The notes: a model not told the origin generated them from the sequence alone. Positions 1-13,927 are shown, numbered from the stretch's first letter. The stretch is 64,000 bases of DNA from Adiantum capillus-veneris (GCA_014529385.2 CM043942.1:19605991-19669990), one strand, 5' to 3'. Numbers and translations: made by a program.

Positions 1-2352
1 TGGATTGTTTTTGGGGTTGCTGTCAACATCCAACAACACTTATTTCACAGGCAACGTGCCAATGCTAAGTCATTTTCATACAATCACGACCCCTACAAGG
101 AAGGTAGATCAAGATGTGATACCTCTCTCAATGAGCGAGTCATATCGGACACTTGTGGAATGCTTATACGATAAGCTGCAAGTCGTGCATAAGATGCGTA
201 AGAGCACACAGCTTGGACACACACTCTAAAAACTTAAGGAAAGTTCCTCAACCCAGCATGCTTTTCTTCTCTCTCTCTCTCTTTAAGGGAATAATGAACA
301 TCTTCTAAGAAGCTTTTGATACGTGTTTTGCTAGAGAGTCAGCCTGAGTCAAGGTGCTCTAACTCTCAGCTAGCACATGGATGAGCTGCTACTCAAATTA
401 GTTTTCATCGGTTTGTCCATTGAACACTAATTTGCATAAGGGCTGTGAGCCACTCAGGCTAAGAGCCAGTGTTAAGCCAAGGGTACGACCCAACTATTGG
501 CATTCTTTGGGTGATTGTTCTCAAGATCGAACAGATCTACCCAGGGGAGTACACCTCGACGTTAATGGACAAGCAAGAGTCTTGTCATTACGGATGTTTA
601 GGGTGTCATTTTTGCACTACCTATTCTCAGTGCGACACTCAAGTTGAGTTTTTGAAAATCTTCAATAGCTGATCTCTACAAGGAAGTATAGATGCAGCAA
701 TCAATTGAGACAGAATGGCTGTCCACAGGAGCTAGGCAGTTCACTTGTGTGGATTTCCTGCTCTCTCTATAGCACTATGGAGTTTCTATGGACATAGTGT
801 TTTGGGGTACAACCCAGCGGGTGACTGCTACATCATCCCATAGGCATTGAGGATCACAGTTGATCTGCCTTGAGGATCACAGTTTGATCTCTCCCAGTTA
901 GACTTTCAAGGAAAGAATTCCACAATCTACCACGCGGTAGCAAACAAACTCAACTTTTTAAGTTGATTCCAATCAGTATATACACGGTTAACTATGTTGG
1001 TTACCGTTAACTTCTACTTGAGCAATTTCTACAAAGGGTCTTACCGAGGGGTTTGACTACGTAGATTTTAACCAAAGGGGTTGGATTGTGAAGGCAACAC
1101 CCACGGTTCCCAGTGCAATACTGTTTGTTTGTTCAGGTAGGAGATGTGCTCCTCTCCGTTTGCATACGAGTAAGTGAACATTACGTTCAAATCTCCAGGT
1201 ACGCATCTATTGATTTGGTGTTATTCCATTTTTTGTATGCTTTGCTTGTTTTTTTTTCCAGACGTATAAGAACGCTTGAATGTTACAGAGCCATGCCAAG
1301 GGCATGTTAGCACAAAGTATTTTGGACCAAATGTTCAATCTACCTTTTTTGCCTTATGATGTTACGAACCTACTTGTAGGGTTCGATTTGGCACATGTTG
1401 TCACATGGGATACAACATGGTTTAGGAACTCAAGGAGTTCGGTTTAGCCATTCTGGAGCATGATAATGAGGGTCCCTCTCACTCTTGTCGCAAAGTGTTA
1501 TCAGTTACCTCCACACACAAGTACCGCTCGTACTTGATGGATGTCACTTTTCCTGACATCCTTACTAGAGACATATTCCACATGTGGAGAATATGAGTCT
1601 CTAGGACTGACACTGGTGCCCAATTCTTAATGATGTGTCGCGACGAAGTCCCTAGGTGCTGGTCGCATCTGTTCATTAGACCATTCAAAGCACACAGTAT
1701 CAGGTACAATTTCAGTGGCCAGAAATTGTCAGGTACTAAGTACAGACTTGCTGTGATTACAAGTGCTGTGAAAACACCTTAACCGAGGGTTGTTTCTACA
1801 GATAGCAAAGTATGCTACGTTCATGAGAAAGTCTCATGGTTGGTTCCTAGGTGTGACCGGGTTGTCACATTCTTTTATGGTCCAACTTTTGCTGCAAGAT
1901 TTTCAAGTAAGTATAGTGGAAAATCTCGTCATGGAATTGCGGTTCATATATGTTTGTGTTAAATGCATGCACACTAGGTGTTATGGGCCCTAGTGTTTAA
2001 CACAAATTTATTCGGAGCGGTATGCAAATTCATGGACTTTATTGTTTCTGCAATTTTTTGCACTGTCAGTGCAATTTCTCTTGCAGATTTAGTATGAGTT
2101 TACACCCTGCCATACAAAGTGATGGCTCAGTATGGGTGTTTGTGATTGGATGCTTGAAACTCCAATCTGCTTTCAACCTAGTTGGTTGTCTCCATTCCAT
2201 ATCGAGTATATGGCTCGCTACTCAATGTTTGAGTCATGGTTTATTATCAGTCGTGGAAGACTGTCTGTAAGTGGTTGGGGGAAGTACCTCACCCTTACTG
2301 CTGTTATTCATCTCGCGTAAGATGGGCAACTTACAAGCATTCTATTTAGTGC
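1..2352. other. Unassigned, non-coding
   Basis: I see no recognisable gene here. Open frames are short, overlap one another and share no motif with the retroelement proteins elsewhere. The stretch holds a short CT run near 270-284 and a small direct repeat (847-866 and 870-890). Since it runs into a gypsy integrase tail on the plus strand, it may be worn-down retroelement sequence, but I cannot show that. Confidence 0.5.
847..890. repeat. Short tandem duplication, two units
   Basis: The 20-21 base unit starting TTGAGGATCACAG occurs at 847-866 and again at 870-890 with one inserted T. It has the look of a local slippage duplication; no function is suggested. Confidence 0.7.
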
Positions 2353-2421
2353 TAAAGGATATGCAAAGTGCATACGTTAGTAAACCACGTTAAAGGATAT
2401 GCTAAGTGCATACGCTAGCAA
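2353..2421 (+). repeat. Direct repeat at the integrase fragment junction
   Basis: A 31-base unit beginning TAAAGGATATGC occurs at 2353-2383 and 2391-2421 with a few mismatches (period 38). The second copy is the first codons of the integrase fragment that follows. The duplication therefore lies exactly where the integrase catalytic core should be and is not. Confidence 0.7.
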
Positions 2422-2997
2422 GAAGCGAAACAACTGGATCAGTTACCTTTCTGGTTTGGAGTTTGCTTCATATGATGAAAGTCATGTTACGGCTAGTTTT
2501 AGTCTCTGCATGTTATTCTCAAGTTATCAACCTTACTCATCAGTTTTGATGAGGTTGATGAGGTTGGCTAATGGCAAGAAACAACAGCAAGTCAAGGACT
2601 TGGTTGCTGCTGATGATTATGTCAGCATAGTACTTTCATGGAAAGATGAGCCGAGGTTGTATGGCACATTCCAGTACCTTCAGAAAGTTTGAAACCTGGG
2701 TATGCATTTAGACACCTCTTAGTGGTGATAAATCGTTTAACATTCTCAAGTGAGTTCTAAATGGAGTCTTCACGCTCTTTTGATTATGGGTCGGTTAACC
2801 AAGAGCGTTGCACAGGGACAACAATGTAGAAAATCCAGATGTTATTCTTGATTTCATTGAACCTCCTATGGAACCGGGTTTCGATCCAACAAACCGTTGG
2901 ATCCATGAGGGATGCCACGGTGAAAAACATTAGTGTTCTTATGAAGATACCACCACTTCTGTTTTCGAGGACGAAAACTCTTCCAAAGGGGGGAGTA
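2399..2997 (+). pseudogene. Chromovirus integrase C-terminus and pol tail (element D)
   Basis: The first 98 codons match, by eye, the integrase C-terminal part of minus-strand element C at 17909-18139. Both share an A-Y-[AV]-S-K-K start, an NNW..YL..LEFA core and a later QQVKD block. In another frame near 2832-2900 a chromodomain-side tail can be read (DFIEPP, then NRWIHEG). The reading ends with FEDENSSKGG running into the polypurine tract, as is usual for plant gypsy pol. No D,D-35-E core precedes it. Frameshifts and stops make it a dead fragment. It belongs to the chromovirus side of Ty3/gypsy. The sense strand is clear; the exact start is not. Confidence 0.7.
2985..2995 (+). other. Polypurine tract of element D
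   Basis: AAAGGGGGGAG lies four bases upstream of a TG that starts an LTR-like sequence, as expected for the plus-strand primer of reverse transcription. Confidence 0.65.
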
Positions 2998-2998
2998 G

Positions 2999-3223
2999 TG
3001 TCAGGACACGGGTCCTACGGGCAGGGCCCTACCCTAAGGGGGGGTCACGGACCCCGGCCACGGGCCAGCTAGCAGTGTGGACAGGGGATCCTAGGGCTAA
3101 GAGCCTATAAGTATGGGCGGTTGGGTGGAGGATCCAGGTCCCTAGCTCCTAGGGTTCTTATAAAAAAACTAGGTGAGCGGCCTTCACGGACACTCACGAA
3201 TGCTTCTAGAGCGTTGAGGTCAC
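2999..3223 (+). mobile_element. LTR (fragment) of element D, chromovirus
   Basis: It begins TGTCAGGACACGGGTCC directly after the polypurine tract. It resembles the start of the element C LTR (minus strand from 17389): both share the GGGTCCTACGGGCA block and, further on, a CTATAAG...GGTTGGGTGGAG block. TATA-like sequences occur near 3107 and 3159. The 3' end is not defined, because it runs into the gag-like reading frame of the next element. Confidence 0.6.
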
Positions 3224-5567
3224 ATGCACCTACGCTCTGGTCGTGTGCTAGAGGACGATCACATAGAGAGAGTCTCCGTTTATGTGGGCACTCATTATTC
3301 CTCCACCTTAGGCTCTAGGCCCTCAGTGGGAACCCAAGGTAGTACCACTCAGGACCCACATATTGTGTCTAGTGATTCTTCCTCTAACTACAACATCATG
3401 GAGGGTTACCCGATGCCTAATCCCGATAGTTCAAGCCAAGACATGGATACCATGGGCCCATGCTCCGGGCCGAGCATGCTTAGCTGCTTGAAGGAAACTT
3501 TTAGTAGAGCCACTCGCTCTGAACATGGAGCGAACGATGTAAATGAAGGGGGTGGGAGTAAATTCACCATTCATGACTAGCATAGACCCCATTCTCTTGG
3601 AGAGTGTGCATGTGAATACCCCATTCACTGCACCCCTCTGACTCTTCAGAGCTATTCCCCTCCAGGGTTATATTACTTGATGGTCGAAGCCTTGCCGAAG
3701 TGCAAGAGGTTGAGCGATATATCATTGCGGCTAGGCAAAAGAAATCGAGAGCTTACGCAGGGCAGAGCAAAGGAGAGAGCTAAAGGTGAAGGCTCCTATG
3801 TCAACATCCATGCTAGTCGAACCATTGAGTGCTCCGGAATTAGCAACCACTAAGGGTCAACCCCTAGAGAGCCACATTGCATCTAGTTCAAAGGACACCC
3901 CTAGCACCTCAATCCTAGATGGAGCGTTTCTAAATGAGAACTCGGAGTATGAACTACAAACAAAAACTCTAACCGACCTATATATAGGTCACACCTATCA
4001 CGTGGGTTGGTTAGATGTCCTACAATCCACAACGGGTGCTACTAGTGTAAATGATCAACAACAAAGAGTTTGTGATGTCATCCATAGGGTTATTGAGCTG
4101 GAGAGGCAGAATAAAGGGACCCACATGCCTTCAATGGGTCTCATGAGATTCTTGGATATAGAGAAGGCTAAGAAACCAACCTTATCGCAAGTGGAGACTC
4201 CCTCGGTAAGTTCGATGGATCCTCCATATGTTGTTTCTTCAGGGGTCTCAGTACAATCTGAGCCCACAAGTGATAGCTTTACCTTTCCAATTTTAGCTCA
4301 TCTTTCTCTTGATGACACCACGACTACCATGCCTACCCCAGTGATGGGCATGCCAAGAAACACTCCATGGACCTCATTTGTTAGTAAAGCACTGCTACAT
4401 GGTAGCTCAATGCCTGCAATAGTACCTACACGTGTGTATCAATCATGTACACATATGGGTCGTCATGCTCATGTAGCTCCTACCCCTCCCATTGTTTCAA
4501 CAACTTATGCTCCACAACCACAATATCCAAGCTCTTATTTCAATGGGACCATACCGGCTAGCATTAGCATGTCATATCCAACGGCCACACATATGAACTT
4601 TGGGCCACCACATGGCACAACATCGTACCCAACTTGGAACCCAAGGGCTGCATATACGCCAAACACAATGCCAACCCCCATTCCACATGTAGTCCCAAGA
4701 GCACCTGTCCCCACTATACCTTCTCACTTAGGTGACTTGGCAACATTTGATCAAGCTATTGGTGGATCCATTTTTGCTGAAAATATGCGTAACACGCCCG
4801 ATAGAGATCCTAGAAGTAAGGCAGTGCAAATAGCCAAGCTCACATAAAAATTTAGTGGAGATGGGGATGTGAGAAAGCATATCAAAGTGTTTGAACAAAT
4901 ATGTAATCCTCTAGGAGAACACAATGACCTGCATAAGAGTAATGCTTTAAGCCTGACCTTGAGTGGGAAGGCTGGGGATTGGTATAGAACCCTAAGGATG
5001 GAAGAGAAAACAATTTACCCTATCTTAGGAGATTGTCCTTGAAAGAGTACATATAAGAGGGAGTAATTTGGGACGTAGCATCTCAACTCCAAAAAGCCCA
5101 ACGAGAGAAAGGAGAGTCAGTAAGGGACTTTATTAGTCGCTTAAAGCATTTGAATTTGCATTGTAATCCAAATGAGTGCTTCAATAATAACCAATTTTTT
5201 GATAGATTTATTAGGGGACTACGACATGAGGGTATCTACATGAGGGTCATTAGAGGTATCACCACTTGGGAAGCAGTCACCACCAATGCGATCCAATTGG
5301 AAATGATTTAATGATTCAAGGAGAAAGAGTGTCTGTTGAGCCTAAATCTACTAGCTCGCAAGCATCGGCCAATGAACATAAAGCCTATTTCTAAAGAGCC
5401 AAAGATATCTGAGATGACTTTAGCAGACCTCACCAAGGCCATTCAAGAGAGTCTTAGAGACAATCATGCTCCACAAAACAATCATATGTATCCAAGAAGG
5501 GGGCAACAATGGTGCTTTTCCATGGTCCAACGAATGCCCTACTTTTAGAGTAAAATTTAATGGGAAT

Positions 5568-5609
5568 TGCAATGCTTGTGGGAGGTATGGTCATCAAGCT
5601 AAGGATTGC
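5568..5609 (+). other. Canonical CCHC zinc knuckle
   Basis: Codons read CNACGRYGHQAKDC, that is C-x2-C-x4-H-x4-C with the usual glycine before histidine. This is the nucleic-acid-binding motif of retroelement nucleocapsid. Confidence 0.9.
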
Positions 5610-6023
5610 ATAGTATTTAAACGCGTGACGGCCAATAGACCAACCTTAGCATGGACGGATACACCGCGAGTGCCTGCATTGATGCCGGCCCCACCTCTTG
5701 AACAAACGCCACAACACATGGTCCCTAGGGCCCAAAATGTTGTTCAAACAACACACTTACCACCTCCAGTGCTAGGACCACAACCACCTCATCCGAGAAT
5801 CACTTCTGTGAATCAAGTGGGTTGTGAGACATCTATTGTTGGTGTGGAAGGCTGTGAGGAAGATATAGACCCTAATATTTCCTAGGGGATTGATGCACTT
5901 GAAGAAAGTCCACAATACTACATGGAGGACTATTGGGGACAAGTCAAACATGTCCATCAAGTAGCTGCTCTTGCGGCAAGAGGCCAAAATATCAATTACA
6001 CTACCAAGAGACCACCTCTTCAA

Positions 6024-6148
6024 AGCTATGAGTGTGGAGGTCCACATTGTGTAGCCGAATGTCCTATTAGGTTACAAAAGAATGATGCAAACCAATGCCG
6101 ATACGCATGTGTAATCGATGTGGCATAGATCATTTGATTGTCCAATGT
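6024..6148 (+). other. Pair of shortened zinc knuckles
   Basis: Two motifs are one residue shorter than the canonical knuckle (C-x2-C-x3-H-x4-C). The first (6024-6062) reads SYECGGPHCVAEC and has lost its first cysteine. The second (6110-6148) reads CNRCGIDHLIVQC and is complete. They sit in different frames because of an indel between them. Equivalent pairs occur in B1 (about 12180-12290) and H (about 50230-50345). Confidence 0.75.
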
Positions 6149-7084
6149 CCTAATAATCCAAATGCACCAAAGATAACTCCATTGAATTTAATTGAGGTTA
6201 CCGAGGAACCAACACAAAGTACGCATGTGGTACTAGTAAATGTACTCACACGATCGATGCTCCAAAACCAAAATTATATTCTTGAAGAAAGAGACACAAC
6301 ATTAATTGCTCAATCTCAGAAGAAGAAGAAAACATGGAGGAAGAGATCGCAAAAAGAGGCAAAGTCAAACCCTAGTTCAAAGACCAACATAGGGACTAGT
6401 GACGACCCCGTATATATGAACGACGTTGAAGAGGACTTTGATTCAGGTGAAACTATGGAGATTAAAACGACCACTAGGAAAGAAACAAACAAGAAAGGTG
6501 GTCATGAGCCACTATGGCTAGGACCTAAGAAGAAGATAGGAACTTACCCAAACCCTATAGAGGAGATTGAGTGAGTCAAGCAATTAATGAGTTTGGTAGA
6601 AGAGATCCAAAGAGATCTAGAGCCAGCACCTAGGCACATCTAGATTACTGACACACTGTTTCCTACACAAAAGCAACCTCACAAAGTCCATAGACCACTA
6701 GCCATACCTAGTGTTATCCAAGAAGAAAGGGACTTTAAGTCATGGGAAAGTGGGCATACTCCCTTCTTGTTGGAGAGAATGTTTACAAAGGGACTACCTG
6801 ACCCTATCAAAGAAATGGAGATCCCATCTTCCCCACGTCAAGGGACTGAAGCCCAAAAGGTGCCGTTAGATATTGCCAAATTGATGGATTTCATGGCTTC
6901 AGATGTTAGAACCACGATCATGTCCAAACTATATGGAGACCCCGACTATTCTTAGCTCTTTGAGTTTTCCTCAATGGAGAACTGAAAGTCGGGCTACCAG
7001 AATTTGCACAGATGGTCCAATGTACATAGTCTTCACATGATTTAGGAAAATCATAATTGATGAAGAACATCTGTAAATTTTGTG

Positions 7085-8639
<1,555 letters not shown>

Positions 8640-8654
8640 CCACATTTAGAATGC

Positions 8655-8668
8655 CTCCCCCCCTCCTA
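8655..8668 (-). other. Polypurine tract of B1
   Basis: The minus strand reads a purine run containing seven Gs (AGGAGGGGGGGAGG). It sits downstream of the B1 tail and resembles the purine-rich stretch at the end of B2 near 32350-32365. Confidence 0.6.
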
Positions 8669-9019
8669 TTTGGAGTCCTTCTTGGCGACAAGGTATCGCC
8701 AAGGGTATGTGTTGTGCATGAGCAATCAAAAAATATGCCTATGCAGGCCTTGTAATGTAGCCCTATTATGCATACACAGTCAATGCGTGGAAAAGATTTA
8801 TGCTGTGCAAGATGTGGGTATAAGCAACTTGCTTATTGGCATTTGCTGGCGAGGCTTTCTATTTTAAGAAATGTGATGTTCTTTGAAGTTCCTGTGTCGT
8901 TTGCTTAATGGAAGGTTGTAGAGATTTTTTGAAGGCTTACTTATCTGTTCGATGCTTCCTTGGAATCCAGTTTAGCCTTTTGGTTGGTTTTTGTATTTGG
9001 CATTGTTCCTCAGTAGTGG

Positions 9020-9550
9020 GTTCTTTCTAACTGTACTGCAACCGTAGGAGGAATTGAAAGAATTCAAGCGGCAGTGCAATGACAATAGTTTTATTGGTTA
9101 CTTTTGGGACCACTTCTTTGTAATTACTAGTTGTTTCATTGATGCTACTCATTTGGGAACCCATACTTGTCCCAGCTTTGTTTGTGTTTGAAGAGACTTC
9201 TTTGGGATCCACCTTGTCTTTGTGTGAGTCTTCAGTGGTCTTTGCTTCAGCTCTTGTACTCTTGATTGAGGGCGAGATTTTGACTTTGGGAGTTGATACT
9301 TTGGGAGTGGACAATTGAACCATTCCGGAATCCAAATGAACTCCTGACCTCTTTATGCTTGAGTCAACTTCTTTGGAACCCAAATCTGAGTTATGGAAGC
9401 TTGCGACTTTTTGATTTTCTTAGATATTCTTGCAGACTTCGACTGTTTTTCTTTTGGCACTGGATCTTGTGATTTTTCATCAGAGATCTTTGTCTTCTTG
9501 ATCCATACTTGATTTTGTCCAATCTAGCTCTTTGGTACCGAGATCTGTCA
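9020..9550 (-). pseudogene. B1 C-terminal tail with WVPK-like repeats
   Basis: The minus strand has a serine/lysine-rich open frame (9027-9383, 118 codons) plus upstream frames. The motif [QF]-[IV]-W-[VI]-P recurs in one or other frame near 9376, 9335, 9216 and 9160, reading QIWVPK, FIWIPE, RWIPK and QVWVPK. A single similar motif (QIWVSK) is found in the B2 tail at about 32890, which suggests that these are equivalent 3' regions. No enzymatic domain is visible. Function unknown; the reading frame is not intact. Confidence 0.45.
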
Positions 9551-9985
9551 AACTTTTTGGTTCAAACTTGTTGTTCTTTGCTGTTGGTGTTCCTTGGTTA
9601 TTATAGAAGCTACTAGTGAGGGCGATGACTTGAGTACCTGGTAGGGGGTGTCAAAAGAATCATCACTATTGCTATTATCCTCAGCAATATTGCATTCTAG
9701 TACTTTCCCATTGTGGTTTGGCTGGTTATGGAAAGTTACTGTTTGCTTGCTCTTTGTTTGTTGTTTCTGGGATGACTTTTCTATCCACTTGATTAGAGTG
9801 TTGTTAGCTCGTTGACATGGCTATGTTCTTCTTGGTCAAGTCTTTTTTTCATGTATGGAAGCCATGAATGAGGGTGCTTGTTACAGTTGTGTTTTCATTG
9901 AGGATTTTAGGATCCTCTTTTGATGCACTTTATTCTTGTAACGGTGACATTGATTCTTGGGTTTTTGATCTGGACAATCATAAAA

Positions 9986-10441
9986 TCATGCATTTGTTAA
10001 AGTGTTGTTCATGTCACCTGCTGGGTCGCCCGTATTTTTGTTGTTTGCATATTCTTGAAGCTCCAAGTGTTCTACAGAGTCGTAGAACTCGTCTTCTTCT
10101 TTGTCTTTGTTTTCTTGGATTACACTCACTGCAAAATAAGGAACAACATCATAGCCATTTTCATCACAAAACTTCGTTGTTGGATTGTCTTGAATAGCGC
10201 ACACACCTAGAGTAGGAAAGATGTGTTCCCATTCAAGTGGCTCTAGTTCTTCCTCAAGAAAGGATTCTAGGATGTAATATGTATCTTCAATTGCCCTTTG
10301 TAGGATGATTTCCTCCCGCTTTAAACTTCCACATTGCGAAGCTCCACACATCCACAGTTCTTTAGGCTTACCCAACCAGGCTAGAAGTTTTGATCCTGCT
10401 ACAATAGCGGAATCAAACACCTCCATAGGCGTTCTCGTCAC
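9986..10441 (-). pseudogene. Conserved protease-RT linker domain (B1 copy)
   Basis: This 151-codon open frame matches a segment of B2 (40793-41518), by eye, over about 100 residues. Both contain LW or IWMCGAS, then SLK-x-EE-x-I-L, then EP[LF]EW, then [NE]DENGYD or a close variant and V-P. In B2 the domain lies between protease and RT. I do not know this domain under any family name. It probably belongs to the pol polyprotein and is not a separate gene. The N-terminal side has a stop before the protease frame. Confidence 0.6.
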
Positions 10442-10466
10442 ATCCCTGTAACTATGGTCCTAAGAT

Positions 10467-10860
10467 TTATCCTTGTCGTGGTTTCATATGTCTCAGGTAG
10501 ATATAATCATATCCCCAGTCGTGGACCATTTTCAGTTGTCGCATGAATGGTCTTCTTAGAATGATATCATAGTTGTTCTTCTTGCCAAAGTCAACAGTAG
10601 CAAAGGTTTTCTCATATTCAATGCCACAAGAAGTAAAAACTACTTTTTCTAGCAGTCTTATGGGCCTTTCTATGTGTCCGTCTGCAAGCTGCAGTTTCAT
10701 CCTTGTAGCCCTCACTACTGCTGGTTTTTCCCATTTTTTCTAGACCTCTTTTGTTGCGATGGCAACACCAGCTCCATTGTCAAGGATTGCCATGGTTTTT
10801 ACACCTTGGACTTCCACAGGAAGAGTGGTGTTCCCACCTTTTCCCTCATAGTATTACCCT
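10467..10860 (-). pseudogene. B1 retroviral-type aspartic protease
   Basis: Reading the minus strand, the active-site segment is AILDNGAGVAIAT (about 10795), so the usual D-[TS]-G is D-N-G here. A stop interrupts a few codons later. The frame 10467-10715 then gives LQLADGHIERP and, about 70 residues after the catalytic aspartate, IILRRPFMRQ, the hydrophobic-hydrophobic-(G) signature with the glycine changed to arginine. A retropepsin of this kind cleaves Gag-Pol during particle maturation. Both signature positions are damaged, so it is most likely inactive. Confidence 0.75.
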
Positions 10861-11995
10861 ACCTTGTTTAACGGCACTGGCCTAGTGTTGAGTTGAGGCA
10901 TTTCCAGCTCTCTGATCCCTTCCTCAATTTGAGTCATTGGTTTTATAACACCAAATTTCTCTAGGAATTTTCCCATAGTAGCCCACATGTTTGGTCTTAG
11001 AAATTCGGCTAATGTTATCGTACACGTGACTGGTGTCGACAATATTTATATCAACCCTTACGAATCGATGACCTTGTTGGAAGGCAGTCTCTGTGATGGG
11101 ACTGCAACAACATCTTACTTGGCCTCGTACTCTCTCATATAGGACAGTAGTGTTCTTAGAAAATGGGGTTGACTGTCCATAGACTATATAGATCCTTTGT
11201 CTCCCCAATATGATTCCACTTCTAGATTCATTTGAGATCCAGCCTCAAATTCCTCTATTGGTGGAAGAGACACTTCTCTTCCATCACCCGTTTGGTTTAC
11301 TTGTCTACTTAGTTCACTTGCTTCATTGGACTCTCTAACTTGTTTCCACAATTCATCAAGACCATCTTACAATTGTCAGGTATAGCTATGTGAAATCCCT
11401 CGGAAGAGTTATCCATGATATTCAACACTATCCTTGGTTCTAATGTTGTGTTCTTGAGCTTTGGTCTGTGCTCGTGACTGGAATCTGACTCTTTTTGTTC
11501 TTGGTTTGGTGGGATTACTGGTGTAGGTGGGACAAAGATCACACCCTCACGTTTTCCAACTTGTGGTTCTAGTAAAGCTTGGGTTATTTGAATTATTTTC
11601 TTGCACATTTCAAGCTTGTTCTTTTCTAGTTCCGCATATGGATATGTCATCCACCTATTTTCTTGGGTTTGGTTGTTTTTGAGCCATGTTTCATAGGCTT
11701 TTAGGAGGGCATCTAATTGCTCATTAATCTTCTCGACCAACACTGATCCTCTTGAACTAGCACTTCTTGATTTCTCATCTGTGGATGGTTCTTCTGGAGG
11801 TTGAGTCGCTTCCGTAAGAGAAGGTGCAACCCTTTCCTCATGTTGTCTTATCTTTTCTTCAGCTTGTGTAAGCTTCTCAGCCAAGGATTTCTGCTCTCGT
11901 TTCCTACGTGCTTTCATCCTAGCCTTTCTAGCCTTCCAGCTATTCCGTTTTCTCTTGGTCTTCTCACTAGGTGCGTCGGTCTTTGGCTCACCCAT
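10854..11995 (-). pseudogene. B1 gag-protease spacer region
   Basis: Three overlapping minus-strand frames (11309-11995, 10924-11208, 10854-11042) form a charged region between nucleocapsid and protease. Its N-terminal part is basic and lysine/arginine-rich with a likely coiled-coil stretch (EKLTQAEEKIRQHEERV). Its end contains CTITLAEFLRPNMW, for which B2 has a counterpart at about 41920-41950 (minus). There is no known catalytic motif. Frames change at about 11300 and 11000 through indels. Confidence 0.55.
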
Positions 11996-12013
11996 CTCTA
12001 GACTTGCGTCAAT

Positions 12014-13810
12014 TTACATTTTCTCTGTCTTTGGGTTCTCAACAGCTTCCTTTTGAGCTTGCACTCTTGTAACTACTTGAATTGGTACAACGTTTTCATT
12101 TTTCGAGCTACTGGGTAGCTGAACAATTCCTGAGACAATTGTTGTGATCTTTTTGACGCGGTTTGGACTTTTTGGACAATCGGGGATCAAGTGAATGACA
12201 CCACACTCTAGACAATAGGCATTCACTTGTGTGATCTTTGTCTGAGGACATTGTTTGACCAAGTGGCTGCTATTGCTTTTCTTACAATCTATCTCTAGTT
12301 GAGGAGATTCTTCTTGCAATTCCTCTTGGCTATAAACAGGCTCTGACCTAGCTAAGCCTCTATTCACAATGAACCTCAATGTCCTTTTGTCCATCTCATA
12401 CTTCTTTCTTCAGGTTGAAACACAAGAATTGGAGGTTGTACCGGCCTCACCATTCCATGTGTTTCTCTCATCTTCTGTCACTTCAAAGGGAAGTACCTGC
12501 TTTGGTTGTTATAATACATCGTAGCTGGTACTACTGTTTGTTTGTTAGATGCTTTTGTCATTGGCATGTATCTCATGTCTACAGACATTCTAACACCTGG
12601 CAGCGAAGGTTGTTGTCCTAAGACAAGCTGTGGCCTTGAAACTCTGGTCTTGGCCCATTCCCTATAACGTATGTAGTTGGAGTAGGTGCTACTGGAATAG
12701 GTTGTACATACTTGTCCCTAGCATTTTCCATGCTAGAGTAACACTCTTCCCTTGTAGGTTTGTCCATTTTCTCTCAATTTTGCACCACTTAAGCTCCCTT
12801 GGATCATCATTTATAAGAGGAGATAATCTCCTGACCATTTTGTTAATAAACGTTTCTTGATCGATAGGTGCCGCTGGTTTTGCAATGGACTCACTCATTT
12901 GTGAATCACTATGCTGAGAGGATGTGTCGTCCTCGTCTCTTACATTCGTTTTCTTTATAACAATTATCCACCAGATAAAGAGCTTCTTTGATCAATTCAT
13001 TTAGTGTCAAACTCTTATCATGTAAAGATCCTTCTGAAGACCCGCATGCCTCATTCCCTGGACAAAGATCAGCAATAACCGTGCTTGCATAGGAAGTTTC
13101 ACTCTTGGACAGAACTTGACATATCTATTGAGCCGTAATGCTGCTTTGCGTATTGACTCACCTTCTTTCTGTTTGAATCTGTAAATTTGCGAGACAGTAT
13201 TGTGAGCTATGCCTTTCTACGAGAATTCTTCAATGAATTCTTCAAACAGCTCGTCAAGAGTCTCAAAATCACATCTTTCCACTGAGTCGAACCATGTAGC
13301 CACGTCATATTCCAGAGTTAGTCTAAATCCTGCAAACTGTGTTGCAAAATCCGAAACTTCCTCTGCTCTAATTACTCTTTTGAAAGCCTCTACGTGATCT
13401 CTTGGATCTTTACCTTCAACGTATTTCTTGTTTACCCATTTTTGGATCTGGGATGGTCTAACTCGTCGATTGTCTACAAGTCTAATCATAGACTCTCCCA
13501 AACCTTCTCTCGTTATCGCTCTAGAAGGGAGTCCAGATGGCTCCCTTTTTGGAATTCTCATATTTGGTGGAGGTATCTGTGGTACTTCATTGACCAAATA
13601 TCCACCTCTTTCTAGTGCATTGTGTGGGTTTGTGTCAAAATGTGGATAGATTGGCATTTCAACACTTCTATCTTGGCTTGCCATACCTCTGGTCATATCT
13701 ACCAAAGGATTGATAGAATGACTTTCCATCCTGATGATCTTAGCTTTCTTAATGTCGGGCCCACTCTCTACTTTGATAGTCCTTAACAAGCCCACCTTGC
13801 CTTGGTGCAA
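12014..13810 (-). pseudogene. B1 gag
   Basis: The capsid part is the 197-codon frame 13217-13810 (minus), with DPRDHVEAFKR and a tryptophan-containing WFDSVER, the hallmarks of the retrotransposon gag domain. It breaks at about 13210 and resumes in other frames (for example 12689-12898). In 12014-12394 two short zinc knuckles occur: a damaged CKKSNSSHLVKQC and an intact CLECGVIHLIPDC, both with C-x2-C-x3-H-x4-C spacing. The capsid and nucleocapsid order is normal for gypsy. Several indels and stops make it non-functional. Confidence 0.75.
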
Positions 13811-13927
13811 CTTATCCCTTTTTGCCCTTGATCAGGTCTAAAAGTCAAGCCTGGGTGGTCTTCTGACCTCTGGATACTGGTTCTGGGTACCCTAAAAGTT
13901 TGGATTTAGGAAACCTAAGAAAATTCA

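Larger units (their letters stand above)
3224..6955 (+). pseudogene. Decayed gag of family B (copy B0)
   Basis: This is a broken Gag capsid/nucleocapsid gene of a Ty3/gypsy element. It starts MHLRSGR, a style typical of plant gag N-termini. A proline/threonine-rich segment follows (3786-4847, GTG first codon, so not a true start). The gag core is at about 4850-5310 (GDWYRTL, then SVRDFISRLKHLNLHC and FIRGLRHEG), with stops near 5040 and 5310. A canonical zinc knuckle lies at 5568-5609 and two shortened knuckles at 6024-6062 and 6110-6148. A lysine-rich tail runs to 6955. At least five frame breaks occur. No protease or RT follows. The layout matches B1, B2 and H elsewhere in the window, so I group them as family B. 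Confidence 0.75.
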
